Positions 1-9,755 of a stretch of 37,520 nucleotides of DNA are shown one piece after another. The notes below the pieces were generated by a model, which worked only from the letters and a program-made list of their open reading frames with translations, made no database searches and was not told the DNA's origin. A program made the translations under genes and the position numbers. Numbering within the stretch: the first letter of the stretch is position 1; every line of letters starts with the position of its first letter. The DNA is from Verrucomicrobiota bacterium (GTDB taxonomy: Bacteria > Verrucomicrobiota > Verrucomicrobiia > Chthoniobacterales > UBA10450), in contig VBQC01000001.1 of NCBI GenBank assembly GCA_005887825.1, forward strand, positions 1 through 37,520. Direction: 5' to 3'.

Positions 1-247
1 CCGTTCCGGTCGCATTGTCCGCGCAGGCGTCAGTGCCAAAATCGATGCTGCGCCCAGCGGAACACATTATGTGGGCGCATCGATGAAGTGGTTTATGCGG
101 CTAACGGCCGAAGGCATTGGAATGCATATCGGGATTTTGCCGGGATACCCCGCCTCGCATGGCTGTATCCGGATGCCGTCCGATGGAGCGAAATTATTTT
201 ACGATCACGTTAAAGTAGGCACTCCGGTCGACGTAGGCGATTATTAA
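1..247 (+). CDS. L,D-transpeptidase (YkuD), 3' part only
   Basis: This is the C-terminal end of a gene that begins before the window; the reading frame starts at base 2 and gives 81 residues before TAA. The sequence contains the YkuD catalytic signature: an H-x-G segment (GMHIG) followed by PGYPASHGCIRMP, which holds the catalytic His and Cys. Such enzymes act in the periplasm and make 3-3 cross-links in peptidoglycan or attach proteins to it. The N-terminal half, any signal peptide and any accessory domain are outside the window. It converges on cinA with only 27 bases between the two stop codons. The family assignment is firm; the substrate is not known. Confidence 0.9.
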   Translation, partial: RSGRIVRAGVSAKIDAAPSGTHYVGASMKWFMRLTAEGIGMHIGILPGYPASHGCIRMPSDGAKLFYDHVKVGTPVDVGDY

Positions 248-274
248 CGAAACATAGATTTCCATTCTGCGCGC

Positions 275-1510
275 CTATGTTCCGAGAATTTTCCGCCGCA
301 GCAGATCGAAGGCCGCCTGCGCAGTAAGCTGTTTGAAGGTCTCGCGATCGCTCGGAAAAAATAATTTCTTTACCATAATGTCGTCTGGCACGCGCAACGC
401 GATGTAAACCGTTCCCACTGGTTTCTCCGGCGAGCCACCGGATGGCCCCGCAATCCCAGTTGTGGCCAGCGCATATGTCGATCCAGCGCGTGTACGCGCA
501 TGTTCCGCTAGCGCCCGCGCGACTGGCTCGCTCACAGCGCCGTGTTTCTCGATCAACGTCGGATCGACATCCAACATGTCGATCTTGGCTTGATTGGCGT
601 AACAAACATAGCCAGCGATAAATACTTTCGAGGCGCCCGGCACATTCGTGATTCGGTTCGCGAGCAATCCGCCCGTGCACGACTCCGCGACGGCAAATGT
701 TTCGTTCCTTTGGCCCAGGAGTTTCACGATTACTTCCTCGAGAGTTTCATCACTCACGGAAAAAATCGACAATCGGAGTTCATGTTTGATGATCGCGTCC
801 GCGCGCGAGATCGCATCAGGTTCTCCGATGATGCGAACATCGACTTCTCCCGGGCGCGCACAATAGCCGAGTTCAATCCCCGGGATCGCGAGAACTTTTT
901 CGCCAATCGCTTCCTCGACGGTCGATTCACCCATACGAACAATTTTGTAGAGACGCCGCTCGGTCGAAGCCGGCACTTGCACAATCGAGCGTAAGATCGG
1001 CATTGCAGACGCCAGAAACATCGGCTGGAGCTCGCGAGGCGGCCCGGGCAGGACAAAGAGGTGCGGCGAAGGAATGTGCGGATTGATGTTTGCCTTCAAG
1101 TATAATCCCGACGCGCTTCCGTTTTCATTTGGAAGAATCTCTGCGCCCGCGGGCACGTCAGCCTGTCGGGCGATTCGAGAGGTCCATTTGATTCCGCGGG
1201 CATCGAGTCTCTGTCTAAGCGAAGCAAGCAGCTGCGGATTCTGATGCAATTCCAATCCAAGCACATCCGCCACGATTTCTCGCGTGATGTCATCTGTGGT
1301 CGGACCAAGCCCGCCGGTCACAAACAGAATTTCGGCACGCGAAAACAACTCCGTCAGTGCATCACGAATCGCTTCACCATCGGGAACCGTGCGCCGCTCC
1401 GCGATGCGCAGACCCAAGGGGAAAATCTCCTGCGCGATAAACGCAAGATGCGCATCGTGCACATCACCCAGCAAAAGCTCTGTGCCGGTGTTGAGAAGAT
1501 CCACTCTCAT
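275..1510 (-). CDS. cinA: CinA family protein, nicotinamide-nucleotide amidohydrolase type
   Basis: A protein of 411 residues if it starts at the ATG at 1510, the usual CinA start (MRVDLLNTGTELLLGD); a longer form from 1558 adds 16 atypical residues. The N-terminal MoCF-biosynthesis-like domain shows the TGGLGPTTDDIT motif (65-76). The C-terminal CinA domain shows AESCTGG (275-281) with its catalytic Ser and TTGIAGPSGG (350-359). Family knowledge: the C-terminal domain deamidates NMN in pyridine nucleotide recycling, and the N-terminal domain in some members is an ADP-ribose pyrophosphatase. It is the last gene of the long minus-strand run, 115 bases after clpX. No clear Shine-Dalgarno site is seen. 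Confidence 0.93.
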   Translation of the reverse strand: MRVDLLNTGTELLLGDVHDAHLAFIAQEIFPLGLRIAERRTVPDGEAIRDALTELFSRAEILFVTGGLGPTTDDITREIVADVLGLELHQNPQLLASLRQRLDARGIKWTSRIARQADVPAGAEILPNENGSASGLYLKANINPHIPSPHLFVLPGPPRELQPMFLASAMPILRSIVQVPASTERRLYKIVRMGESTVEEAIGEKVLAIPGIELGYCARPGEVDVRIIGEPDAISRADAIIKHELRLSIFSVSDETLEEVIVKLLGQRNETFAVAESCTGGLLANRITNVPGASKVFIAGYVCYANQAKIDMLDVDPTLIEKHGAVSEPVARALAEHARTRAGSTYALATTGIAGPSGGSPEKPVGTVYIALRVPDDIMVKKLFFPSDRETFKQLTAQAAFDLLRRKILGT

Positions 1511-1556
1511 TTCGCGTGCTGAAGTTTGCCGCGAACAGAAGAAACGTCCAGCGTTC

Positions 1557-1607
1557 AACGCCCAATGTCGAGCTCAGAGGACGAATCTAAATTGAATGTT
1601 GGGCGTT
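1557..1607. repeat. Inverted repeat in the clpX-cinA gap
   Basis: A perfect 9-base inverted repeat, AACGCCCAA at 1557-1565 and TTGGGCGTT at 1599-1607, encloses 33 bases. It has no T-run, so it is not a typical Rho-independent terminator. It resembles the degenerate word repeats found in other gaps of this window. It could form a weak hairpin in the clpX-cinA transcript. Confidence 0.5.
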
Positions 1608-1625
1608 CGGCGTCGTCTGCCGAAA

Positions 1626-2906
1626 TCACGCCGCGTCTTTGTCCTGCTTCTTGCGAATGAGCGGAAGCTTTCTGCCTTCCACGACCGCGCGATTGATCGT
1701 GACTTCGGCGATATCTTCGCGGCTCGGCACCTCATACATGATATCGAGCATGATCCGTTCGAGCAGCGAACGCAACGCGCGCGCGCCGGTTCCCTTTGTG
1801 ACCGCCTGCGCCGCCAGGGCGCGCAAGGCATCTTTTGTCAACGTCAACCGCACGCCTTCCATCGAGAAAAGCTTCGTGTACTGCTTGACCATCGCGTTCT
1901 TAGTCTCCGTCAAGATCGCCACCATCTCTTCCTCCGTCAGAGCGTCGAGAGAGCTTACAACGGGCAATCGCCCTATGAATTCCGGGATCATTCCGAAAGC
2001 GAGCAAGTCTTCCGGTTCGACATGGCGAACGGCTTGCTTTCGCAATGCTTCCTCGACTTCGAGAGTCGGGCTGCCAAAGCCCAACACTTTCTGGCCGATG
2101 CGTTTTTGAATAATCTTATCCAGCCCGATGAAGGCGCCGCCGCAAATGAAGAGGATTTTCTCAGTGTTGACCTGAATGTATTCCTGATGTGGGTGTTTGC
2201 GTCCGCCTTGTGGCGGAACGTTGCACGTGCTGCCCTCTAGAATTTTAAGCAGCGCCTGCTGAACGCCTTCGCCGGAGACATCACGGGTGATGCTCACGTT
2301 ATCGGTTTTTCGCCCGATCTTGTCGATCTCGTCGATATAAACGATGCCGATCTCGGCTCGTTTCACATCGTAATCGGCATTCTGCAGGAGTCGCAGAATG
2401 ATGTTCTCGACGTCTTCGCCCACATAACCGGCTTCGGTCAACGTGGTCGCATCGGCGATGCAAAATGGGACATCGAGAATTCTGGCCAGCGTTTTGGCCA
2501 GCAAAGTTTTACCGGAGCCGGTCGGTCCGATCAGCAAAATGTTGCTCTTCTCGATTTCAACTTCCGCAAGTGGATCGGGCTGGAATGCCGCAGATGCATC
2601 GGCCGACGCCGAAGTTTGCAGGACGCGCTTGTAATGGTTGTGCACCGCCACCGAAAGCGTCTTTTTGGCGACCTCCTGCCCGATCACATATTGGTCGAGC
2701 GAGCGCCGGATTTCTGCCGGCTTCGGCACGCGAATGTTGGAGGACTGGCGCCGGGCGTCCTCGTTGAGCTCTTTATCGAGGATGTTTTTGCAAACGTTTA
2801 TGCAACTGTCGCAGATATAGACTCCCGGTCCTGCGATTAATTTGCGCACCTCCGCATGACTCTTGCCACAGAACGAGCACATGGTGAGGTTGGAAGCGCG
2901 AGCCAT
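1626..2906 (-). CDS. clpX: ATP-dependent Clp protease ATP-binding subunit ClpX
   Basis: A 426-residue AAA+ unfoldase of normal family length. The N-terminal zinc-binding domain has Cys10, Cys13, Cys32 and Cys35. The AAA+ module has Walker A GPTGSGKT (127-134), pore loop GYVGED (160-165), Walker B ending D192-E193, and a sensor-2 GTGARALR motif. The ClpP-docking loop reads LGF (275-277) rather than IGF, a conservative change. ClpX recognises tagged substrates, such as ssrA-tagged proteins, and threads them into ClpP in the cytoplasm. It lies 23 bases after clpP on the same strand, so co-transcription is likely. Confidence 0.98.
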   Translation of the reverse strand: MARASNLTMCSFCGKSHAEVRKLIAGPGVYICDSCINVCKNILDKELNEDARRQSSNIRVPKPAEIRRSLDQYVIGQEVAKKTLSVAVHNHYKRVLQTSASADASAAFQPDPLAEVEIEKSNILLIGPTGSGKTLLAKTLARILDVPFCIADATTLTEAGYVGEDVENIILRLLQNADYDVKRAEIGIVYIDEIDKIGRKTDNVSITRDVSGEGVQQALLKILEGSTCNVPPQGGRKHPHQEYIQVNTEKILFICGGAFIGLDKIIQKRIGQKVLGFGSPTLEVEEALRKQAVRHVEPEDLLAFGMIPEFIGRLPVVSSLDALTEEEMVAILTETKNAMVKQYTKLFSMEGVRLTLTKDALRALAAQAVTKGTGARALRSLLERIMLDIMYEVPSREDIAEVTINRAVVEGRKLPLIRKKQDKDAA

Positions 2907-2929
2907 ATTTGGATGTTAGAAAAGAGCTC

Positions 2930-3634
2930 TTATCCCCCGGCCTTCCGCGGCAAAGCAGCCTCAGCGACTTCTACCGATCGGTCGCCGGAAGGAGGGGTCG
3001 CGCCATCGAGCAGCTTCACTTCCTTGCGGGACTTAATTACTTCGTCCACTAAACCGTACGCCTTCGCCTCCTCAGCGGACATGTAATAATCGCGGTCCGA
3101 ATCCATCCGCACCTGTTCCTCGGATTTACCGGTGTGTTGAGCGATGATTTTGATGAGGCGTTTCTTAAGCTTAAACATGTAATCGACCTGACGCTCGACG
3201 TCGCTCGCCGCCCCTTGCGCGCCGCCGGAAACCTGATGAATCATGATATCTGAATTCGGAAGCGCGAACCGCTTGCCCTTCGTCCCCGCACAAAGCAAAA
3301 CCGCAGCCATGCTCGCAGCCATGCCGAGGCAATAGGTCGTCACATCGCACGTGAGAAACTGCATGGTGTCGTAAACCGCGAGCCCAGCCGTAACCGAGCC
3401 ACCCGGCGAATTGATATAGATGTTGATGTCCTTTTTCGAGTCCTCCATTTGCAGAAACAGCAACTGGGCAATGACCAGGTTAGCAATGTGATCGTCCATC
3501 GGCGTCCCAATGAAAACGATGCGATCTTTAAGCAGCCGTGAGTAAATATCGTAGCTGCGCTCGCCGCGGCCAGTCTGTTCCACGACCATCGGAATCAGCA
3601 CCGATTGCGATCGGTTCTTACTGGATATGCTCAT
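2930..3634 (-). CDS. clpP: ATP-dependent Clp protease proteolytic subunit ClpP
   Basis: A 234-residue serine protease subunit with an intact catalytic triad: Ser108 in GMAASMAA, His133 in MIHQ, and Asp182 in [11 protein letters not shown]. The spacing of the triad (25 and 49 residues) matches well-studied ClpPs. The Ser motif has Ala where Gly is more common (ASMAA for ASMGA). The C-terminal tail after about residue 205 is a variable extension. The start codon overlaps the tig stop by four bases (ATGA at 3631-3634), pointing to translational coupling. It could partner both ClpX next door and the ClpC encoded near the right end; it is the only clpP in this window. Confidence 0.98.
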   Translation of the reverse strand: MSISSKNRSQSVLIPMVVEQTGRGERSYDIYSRLLKDRIVFIGTPMDDHIANLVIAQLLFLQMEDSKKDINIYINSPGGSVTAGLAVYDTMQFLTCDVTTYCLGMAASMAAVLLCAGTKGKRFALPNSDIMIHQVSGGAQGAASDVERQVDYMFKLKKRLIKIIAQHTGKSEEQVRMDSDRDYYMSAEEAKAYGLVDEVIKSRKEVKLLDGATPPSGDRSVEVAEAALPRKAGG

Positions 3635-4968
3635 GATTTTTCTTCTCCAACAGTGCTTACTTCCGTCTTTCCGACGCTAACATTCGCCTTCAGGAAATCA
3701 AGGGTCTTACCTAGTAGAATCTGTTCCGCGAAGGAATTGAGACCGTCGTGCTCTTCCAACTCTTTGCGCATTTTGTCGGCGGAAACATCGTAACGCACTG
3801 CTTCCTGCCTGATCCGTAAATCGACATCTTTGCGCGAGACATCAATCTTTTCGGATTCGGCGATCCGATGCAGAATGAAATTGGTCTTTAACCGGTGGGC
3901 AGCGAGACCTGCGGCACTCTCGACAAGTTCTTTCTCTTTGTCCTTAAGCATTTCATCAGGAATGCCCCGCTCGCGATTTCGTTGCACCAGCTCGCCTAAA
4001 GTGCGTCGTGTTTCGTTTTTCAGCAAAGCAGGCGGCAACTCAAATTGGATGCGCTCATGCAAATACTGAACGACCTGTCCTTCTTTCGCTCGCTCGCGCT
4101 CATGTTCTTTCTCGTGTTCGAGATCGTGTTCGATCATTTGACGAAGATCGACAAGCGTCTTCCCGGGGATCAACTTCTCTGCGAAAGCATCATCAAGCCG
4201 CGGCAGAACTTTTTCTTTTATCTCTCGTAACGTGACTATGTAGTTTGCCTCTTTGGCCGCGAGTTCTTTGACCGGAAAATCCGACGGAAATGCGACGGAA
4301 ACCTTGCGCGTTTCGTCGCGCTTCTCTCCGGTCATCTGCTCGCAGAATGCCGGGAGAAAATTGTCCGGTGCCAGATGCAGCCAGAATTTTTTGCCACCGT
4401 GAAGATTTTTGCTCGCCTGCGGTGCGATTTCACTGACCGGCTTGCCGTCAATTGAGCCTTCGAAGTCGATCACCGCAAAATCTCCCATTTGCAGGCCGCG
4501 TTCTGGCGCATCGACAAAGTCGGCCGATTGATCGCGCAAGCGCTCAAGCGCCGCATCGACCTCCGCATCGGAGACGTTCGTTTCGGGCAACTGTACAGGA
4601 ATGTTTTTGTATTCCGGCAGGTCGAACTCCGGCGTGGTGACCACGGTCGCGCGGAAGCGCATCGATTTGTCCTCGCCGAATTGGACGTCTTCGATGTTGG
4701 CCAATGAAGCAACACGTAATTGCTCCTGCTCGATTGCGTCGTGATAACTCTTTGAGACGAGTTTTTTGGTCAGCTCTTCCTGAATTTCTTTGCGAAATCT
4801 TTTTTCGATCACCGAGCGCGGCGCCTTCCCCGGCCGATAACCTGGAATTTTCGCAAGGCGCGCGAAGTTGTTTGCGATGGAGTCCCACTCCTTGGAAACC
4901 TCGTCGGACGGCAATTCGATTTGCAGCGTAGAAATAGACCCCGGCTGCTTTTCAATTTCGACTTTCAT
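3631..4968 (-). CDS. tig: Trigger factor, ribosome-associated chaperone and peptidyl-prolyl isomerase
   Basis: A 445-residue protein when started at the ATG at 4968, which gives the typical N-terminus [19 protein letters not shown]. In-frame starts further upstream (5007 and 5244) would run into hutI and are unlikely. The ribosome-docking signature G-Y-R-P-G-K-A-P lies at 43-50. The central FKBP-like PPIase domain begins around [14 protein letters not shown], followed by a charged helical C-terminal chaperone domain. Trigger factor binds nascent chains at the ribosome exit. tig-clpP-clpX is a classic gene order; here it lies directly after hutI with a 38-base gap. No strong Shine-Dalgarno site is visible. 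Confidence 0.95.
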   Translation of the reverse strand: MKVEIEKQPGSISTLQIELPSDEVSKEWDSIANNFARLAKIPGYRPGKAPRSVIEKRFRKEIQEELTKKLVSKSYHDAIEQEQLRVASLANIEDVQFGEDKSMRFRATVVTTPEFDLPEYKNIPVQLPETNVSDAEVDAALERLRDQSADFVDAPERGLQMGDFAVIDFEGSIDGKPVSEIAPQASKNLHGGKKFWLHLAPDNFLPAFCEQMTGEKRDETRKVSVAFPSDFPVKELAAKEANYIVTLREIKEKVLPRLDDAFAEKLIPGKTLVDLRQMIEHDLEHEKEHERERAKEGQVVQYLHERIQFELPPALLKNETRRTLGELVQRNRERGIPDEMLKDKEKELVESAAGLAAHRLKTNFILHRIAESEKIDVSRKDVDLRIRQEAVRYDVSADKMRKELEEHDGLNSFAEQILLGKTLDFLKANVSVGKTEVSTVGEEKS

Positions 4969-5006
4969 GAATGGTCTTACTGTAGCGGCGCTCTCTGAGC
5001 CTCGCA

Positions 5007-6263
5007 TTAATTTTCCTCCGCCCGCGACATGACACATCGGCCGCCACACACGTAAACGGAATGCATTGGCGGAAAGCCGAACCAGTACGCGATCTCGCGA
5101 TAATCTTTGCAATCGAAGATCGAGAAGTTGGCGAGCTTGCCGATTTCGAGCGAGCCGATCTTGTCTCCAAGATTGAGACTGTAGGCTGCGTTGATTGTCG
5201 CGGCGGTGATAGCCTCCGCTGGCGACATTTTCATTTGCGTGCACGCGAGCGAGAGGACCATCGGCATGCTTGGCGTTGGAGACGAACCAGGATTGAAATC
5301 AGTTGCAATAACAACAGCAAGCCCCGCCTCGATCATTTCGCGGGCACGCGGATAATCTGCCCACCCAAGCGCATAGACTGATCCCGGCAGCAAAACCGGC
5401 TGCACGCCTGACGTTTTCATCGCTGCGATCCCCCGCTCGTCGGTTTTTTCCAAATGATCCGCCGTTGTCGCTTTTAATTCGGCGGCCAGTTTTGCGCCGC
5501 CGGAATTAGTGAGTTGATCGGCGTGAATTCGCAGCTTGAGTCCCAGCTTTTTTGCCGCGGTCAAAATCTCCCTGGATTGCTCGACGTCGAAATAGCCGCG
5601 CTCACAAAATACGTCGCAAAATTCCGCCAGCTTTTCTGATGCAACACGCGGCAGCATTTCCTGGATCACACAATTGACATGTTCATCGGCGCTCATCTCG
5701 CGCGGCACCGCGTGTGCGCCGAGAAACGTCGGAACAATTTCGAGTGGGGTCTCCTGATTAAGCCTCCGAATCACGCGCAAAATTTTTAGCTCATCATGAA
5801 CCGTCAGCCCGTAGCCCGATTTAGCTTCGACCGTCGTCGTTCCGCAGCGGAGAAACCACTGCGCACGCTTCTTCGCTTGCGCAAGAAGATCGACGTCGCT
5901 GGCCGCGCGCGTCTTTTCCACCGTTGACCAAATCCCGCCGCCGGCTGCTGCGATTTGCTCGTAGGTTTCACCAAGCGCTCGCCGCTCGAAATCATCGAGA
6001 CGATTGCCGGCAAAGACCAAATGCGTGTGTGCATCGACGAATCCAGGCAGAACAACCCGCCGTCCGGCATCGATGATCTCCGCATCGTCTGCCTTTTTCT
6101 CGATCTCGTCGCTCAGGCCAACGATATCGATCTTGCCATTGCGGATCAACATTCCGCCGTCGCGAATGATCGCTAGCTGGGATATCTCCGCGCCGATGCG
6201 CGGTCGGCGAGGCCCGGTCAGGGTAACTAATTGTGAAGCGTTTAGAACGGCAAGAGTGCCCAT
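5007..6263 (-). CDS. hutI: Imidazolonepropionase
   Basis: A 418-residue amidohydrolase-superfamily enzyme that opens imidazolone-propionate to N-formimino-glutamate, step three of histidine breakdown. Metal-ligand histidines lie in the [12 protein letters not shown] motif (His79 and His81), and the family-typical stretch with [10 protein letters not shown] follows soon after. An IHADQL segment and an ATDFNPGSS segment near the C-terminus complete the metal site. Its length equals that of characterised HutI proteins. It follows ftcD by 64 bases and precedes tig by 38. ATG start at 6263. Confidence 0.97.
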   Translation of the reverse strand: MGTLAVLNASQLVTLTGPRRPRIGAEISQLAIIRDGGMLIRNGKIDIVGLSDEIEKKADDAEIIDAGRRVVLPGFVDAHTHLVFAGNRLDDFERRALGETYEQIAAAGGGIWSTVEKTRAASDVDLLAQAKKRAQWFLRCGTTTVEAKSGYGLTVHDELKILRVIRRLNQETPLEIVPTFLGAHAVPREMSADEHVNCVIQEMLPRVASEKLAEFCDVFCERGYFDVEQSREILTAAKKLGLKLRIHADQLTNSGGAKLAAELKATTADHLEKTDERGIAAMKTSGVQPVLLPGSVYALGWADYPRAREMIEAGLAVVIATDFNPGSSPTPSMPMVLSLACTQMKMSPAEAITAATINAAYSLNLGDKIGSLEIGKLANFSIFDCKDYREIAYWFGFPPMHSVYVCGGRCVMSRAEEN

Positions 6264-6327
6264 GAAATCGTTGAGGGGTTAAGGCGTCAAAAGGTTTAGG
6301 CGGATTTGCCTTTGTCGCTTCAACGCT
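6264..6327. other. ftcD-hutI gap with word-like repeats
   Basis: This 64-base spacer contains near-repeats of GCTTCAACGCTTCAACC type and related words on the opposite strand. It has no T-run hairpin and no obvious promoter. It looks like one of the degenerate word repeats seen elsewhere in the window. Confidence 0.35.
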
Positions 6328-8019
6328 TCAACCAAGCTTCTTTTCCACGACGCAGTTAATTTCTTTGAACCGCGCCTCAGAATCTGCACTGATCTTCCGG
6401 ACCTTTTCAACGAACGCCGATTTCAATTTTTCATCTTTCAGCCCGGCCAGATTAATCCTTACATTCATGGCCGCCCCTTCGATGCAGGCGCGCGTCGCGA
6501 GAGCGCCAACGCCAACATCCGAAATGGAGGCAGGATTGCCCTTGTCGGCCATTTCGGAAAGCAGTTGGTAAGATTTGAACGCAGTTTCCATCGCCTTGAA
6601 TGGAATCTCGGCCGCATGTTTCGTCGCCTGCTCGATTGCCGCTGAGCGCGCGGCTTTTTCTTCCGCCGATTCCTTCGGCAACGCGAACGCGTCCATTACC
6701 TTGTTGAAGGCGGCGGTGTCTTCATCCACAAGCGAGAGCAATTCGTCTTTGAGTTGTTGCCCTTTCACTGCCCGGTCGCTGAAATACTCGAGCCTGTCGT
6801 CCCACCCGCGTTTTCCGGCGGAAAGATTGGCCACCATTCCGCCTAACGAAGCGCCCAACGCGCCCATTAACGCCGCCACGGAACCGCCGCCTGGTGCGGG
6901 CGAATCGCTCAACGTTTCATTGCAGAACTCGCGGAGGTTCACTTTTAATAACGATCTCTTGGAATCGGATTCGATCTTGAATTCAATCACCTTTTCTTTC
7001 GGGTCGAAAGGTTTCAACTCACTCAATCCCAATGAGCGAATCGCAATGTCGATCAGCTCTTCCTCGGAGGCGCCCTCCGACCATTGCTGCTTGCGGAGAA
7101 AATATCTTCCGGCATCTAACAGACACTTTTTCGGAACCATGCCGACGATTTCTGATCCCGTCACACGCAGGCCGCGTTTGTTCGCTGATTCGACGCAAGC
7201 GTCGAACGCAACATGCAAAGGTGTCTCCTCGATGTTCGTCAGGTTCATGGAAATCTGCGCGATTCCGTACTCTTCGACGTACCAACCAATGGCCTTCACG
7301 TGCTTCAACATTCCAGGAATGCGGACGGACTCACCGCTGGCATCCAACACCGGTTTTCCAAAAGGCGTCCCGTCTTCCGTTTTGACCCGTCCGTTTTCTC
7401 TCACATCAAACGCGACAGAATTTGCTCTTCTCACCGCTTTCGTGTTCAGGTTCACATTATACGCGATCAAAAAATCGCGTGCACCGATCACAGTTGCGCC
7501 CGATTTCTCATTGAAAATGGAAGGCCCAAACTCCGGTTTCCATGCGGGGCCTTTTATTTTCTCAAAAAAGCCTTCGTATTCTCCCGCGCGAACGACCGAG
7601 AGATTCGAGCGCGACGCGTTTTTTGCCGCTCTTTCGTAAAGATAGACGGGGATGCTCAACTCCTCGCCGACGCGTTTTCCCAACTTGTTTGCGCAAGCGA
7701 TCGCTTCTTCCCAACTGATGTTGCTCACTGGAATGAACGGGCAAACGTCGGTGGCGCCCATGCGCGGATGCGCGCCCTTATGTTTGCGCATGTCGATCAG
7801 TTCGGCCGCCTTTTTGATTCCGCGAAAGGCCGCTTCCACCGCGGCATCAGGACTGCCCACAAACGTCACCACCGTCCGGTTCGTACTCGCGCCCGGATCG
7901 ACATCGAGTAATGAAACGCCATCCACCGATTCAATGGCATCGGTGATCTGCCGAATGACCTCCAGATCGCGCCCCTCAGAAAAATTCGGCACACATTCAA
8001 TGAGCTTTCGCATAGTCAC
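6328..8019 (-). CDS. ftcD: Bifunctional glutamate formimidoyltransferase / formimidoyl-THF cyclodeaminase
   Basis: A 563-residue fusion close in length and layout to animal FTCD. The N-terminal formiminotransferase half begins MRKLIECVPNFSEGRD and has KGAHPRMGATDVCPF, where His84 matches the catalytic His82 of the pig enzyme once two extra N-terminal residues are discounted. The C-terminal cyclodeaminase half, from about residue 355, contains the typical SPAPGGGSVAAL segment. It moves the formimino group of formiminoglutamate to tetrahydrofolate, then releases ammonia to give methenyl-THF. This replaces HutG or the HutF/HutG route, neither of which is present here. The start could be 8019 or 8013 (two in-frame ATGs). 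Confidence 0.96.
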   Translation of the reverse strand: MTMRKLIECVPNFSEGRDLEVIRQITDAIESVDGVSLLDVDPGASTNRTVVTFVGSPDAAVEAAFRGIKKAAELIDMRKHKGAHPRMGATDVCPFIPVSNISWEEAIACANKLGKRVGEELSIPVYLYERAAKNASRSNLSVVRAGEYEGFFEKIKGPAWKPEFGPSIFNEKSGATVIGARDFLIAYNVNLNTKAVRRANSVAFDVRENGRVKTEDGTPFGKPVLDASGESVRIPGMLKHVKAIGWYVEEYGIAQISMNLTNIEETPLHVAFDACVESANKRGLRVTGSEIVGMVPKKCLLDAGRYFLRKQQWSEGASEEELIDIAIRSLGLSELKPFDPKEKVIEFKIESDSKRSLLKVNLREFCNETLSDSPAPGGGSVAALMGALGASLGGMVANLSAGKRGWDDRLEYFSDRAVKGQQLKDELLSLVDEDTAAFNKVMDAFALPKESAEEKAARSAAIEQATKHAAEIPFKAMETAFKSYQLLSEMADKGNPASISDVGVGALATRACIEGAAMNVRINLAGLKDEKLKSAFVEKVRKISADSEARFKEINCVVEKKLG

Positions 8020-8087
8020 AGAATTTCTAGACAGGATTTACGCGATTGACCGGATTGCAAGGAAAGCGAATCGTTAATACGTAAGTT
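8020..8087. repeat. Degenerate ACAGGATT-type repeat in the hutU-ftcD gap
   Basis: The gap contains GACAGGATTTACGC followed by GATTGACCGGATTGC, two imperfect copies of a short word. The spacing and style resemble dispersed intergenic word repeats in Verrucomicrobia and Planctomycetes genomes, as I recall them. No hairpin with a T-run is present, so read-through from hutU to ftcD is plausible. Confidence 0.35.
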
Positions 8088-9755
8088 TCAATCTCGCCGT
8101 TGCGGGCGCATTGGGATGTCGATCTTGTTTGTGGCGGCGAATTCGATCGCGCGGGAATAGCCCGCGTCGGCATGACGGAGGACGCCCAATCCCGGATCGC
8201 TCGTTAGAACGCGCTCGAGACGAGGTTTGGAATTTTCGCCGCCATCGGCGACTACGACCATGCCGGCGTGCTGCGAATAGCCGATACCGACGCCGCCGCC
8301 GTTGTGAATCGACACCCAGGATGCGCCGGTGGCTGTGTTGATGAGCGCGTTGAGCAGCGCCCAATCGGCAATCGCATCGCTTCCGTCGATCATCCCCTCG
8401 GTCTCGCGGTTGGGCGACGCTACCGAGCCCGCGTCGAGATGGTCGCGCCCGATCACGATGGGCGCTTTGATTTCGCCGCGCTTCACCAACTCGTTCATTG
8501 CGACGCCGAACTCTGCGCGCTCGCCATAGCCGAGCCAGCAAATCCGCGCCGGCAATCCTTGAAAGTGAATTCGTTCTCGCGCGAGCTTCATCCAGCGCGC
8601 GAGCGTCTGGTCTCTCGGAAACAATTCGAGCGCGAGCCGGTCGGTGCGCGCGATATCTTCGGGATTGCCGCTCAACGCGACCCATCGAAATGGCCCGCGA
8701 CCTTCACAAAACAGCGGACGAATGTATTCGGGAACAAACCCGGGAATATCGAATGCATTCTCGATGCCAGCCTTTTTCGCCTGCGCGCGAATGTTGTTTC
8801 CGTAATCAAAAGTGATGGCCCCTTTTTTTTGCAGAGCGAGCATGGCCTCGACGTGAACGCCCATCGAATGCATTGCCCTGTCGATGTATTCCTCGGGACT
8901 TTTCACACGTAAGGCGAGCGCGTCTTCGAGTGATATTCCGTGCGGTACATAGCCATTCAACGCGTCGTGCGCGCTAGTTTGATCCGTTAGGATGTCCGGA
9001 ACGATGCCGCGCTTCACGATTTCCGGCAGGACATCGGCACAATTACCGACGAGTCCGACAGAAAGCGATTTCCGATTCTTGCGCGCATCGTCAATCATTC
9101 GCAACGCTTCATCGAGCGAGTGCGCGATCTTGTCGCAATAACCGCTCTTTAATCTTTTCTCGATCCGCGACGGATCGACCTCAAGGCCAAGAAAAACTGC
9201 GCCATTCATGGTTGCAGCAAGTGGTTGGGCGCCGCCCATCCCGCCGAGTCCGCCGGTTAAGACAAATTTTCCTTCCAGCGATCCGCCGAAATGTTTGCGT
9301 CCGGCGGCAGCGAACGTCTCGAACGTGCCCTGCACGATTCCCTGGCTACCAATGTAAATCCACGAACCGGCGGTCATTTGTCCGTACATGGTAAGGCCCA
9401 TTTTCTCGAGGCGATTGAATTCCGTGTAGTTCGACCACTGACCGACAAGATTGGAATTCGCGATCAGAACGCGCGGAGCTTCTTCGTGCGTCCGGAATTT
9501 TCCCACGGGCTTTCCAGATTGGACAAGGAGCGTCTCGTTGTTTTCGAGATTGTGCAGGGATTGAATGATCGCCTCGAAAGCTTCCCAGCTCCTGGCGGCG
9601 CGACCTGTTCCGCCGTAAACGACAAGCCGGTCTGGGGCTTCGGCTACATCCGGATCGAGATTGTTCATCAGCATCCGCATCGCGGCTTCCTGATGCCAGC
9701 CTTTGCAACTGCGCTGGGTGCCGCGCGGGGCGTGGATGATTCGTTTTCCGCTCAT
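8088..9755 (-). CDS. hutU: Urocanate hydratase
   Basis: A 555-residue enzyme of normal urocanase length that converts urocanate to imidazolone-propionate with tightly bound NAD+. The early motif [13 protein letters not shown], the Gly-rich NAD-binding stretch [11 protein letters not shown] (168-178), and the segment ICWLGYGER with the conserved active-site Cys are all present. The C-terminal [16 protein letters not shown] motif is also intact. The ATG at 9755 overlaps the hutH stop codon by one base (TGATG), so translational coupling is likely. An in-frame GTG just upstream at 9758 is a less likely start. Confidence 0.98.
   Translation of the reverse strand: MSGKRIIHAPRGTQRSCKGWHQEAAMRMLMNNLDPDVAEAPDRLVVYGGTGRAARSWEAFEAIIQSLHNLENNETLLVQSGKPVGKFRTHEEAPRVLIANSNLVGQWSNYTEFNRLEKMGLTMYGQMTAGSWIYIGSQGIVQGTFETFAAAGRKHFGGSLEGKFVLTGGLGGMGGAQPLAATMNGAVFLGLEVDPSRIEKRLKSGYCDKIAHSLDEALRMIDDARKNRKSLSVGLVGNCADVLPEIVKRGIVPDILTDQTSAHDALNGYVPHGISLEDALALRVKSPEEYIDRAMHSMGVHVEAMLALQKKGAITFDYGNNIRAQAKKAGIENAFDIPGFVPEYIRPLFCEGRGPFRWVALSGNPEDIARTDRLALELFPRDQTLARWMKLARERIHFQGLPARICWLGYGERAEFGVAMNELVKRGEIKAPIVIGRDHLDAGSVASPNRETEGMIDGSDAIADWALLNALINTATGASWVSIHNGGGVGIGYSQHAGMVVVADGGENSKPRLERVLTSDPGLGVLRHADAGYSRAIEFAATNKIDIPMRPQRRD

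Noticed and set aside
4969-5244. Longer trigger factor with about 92 extra N-terminal residues
   Set aside because: The extension overlaps hutI in another frame and is unlike any trigger factor N-terminus; the ATG at 4968 gives the family start.
6575-7639. Open frame of 354 codons on the + strand opposite ftcD
   Set aside because: It is a Ser-rich antisense shadow of ftcD, without domain motifs, signal sequence or ribosome site.
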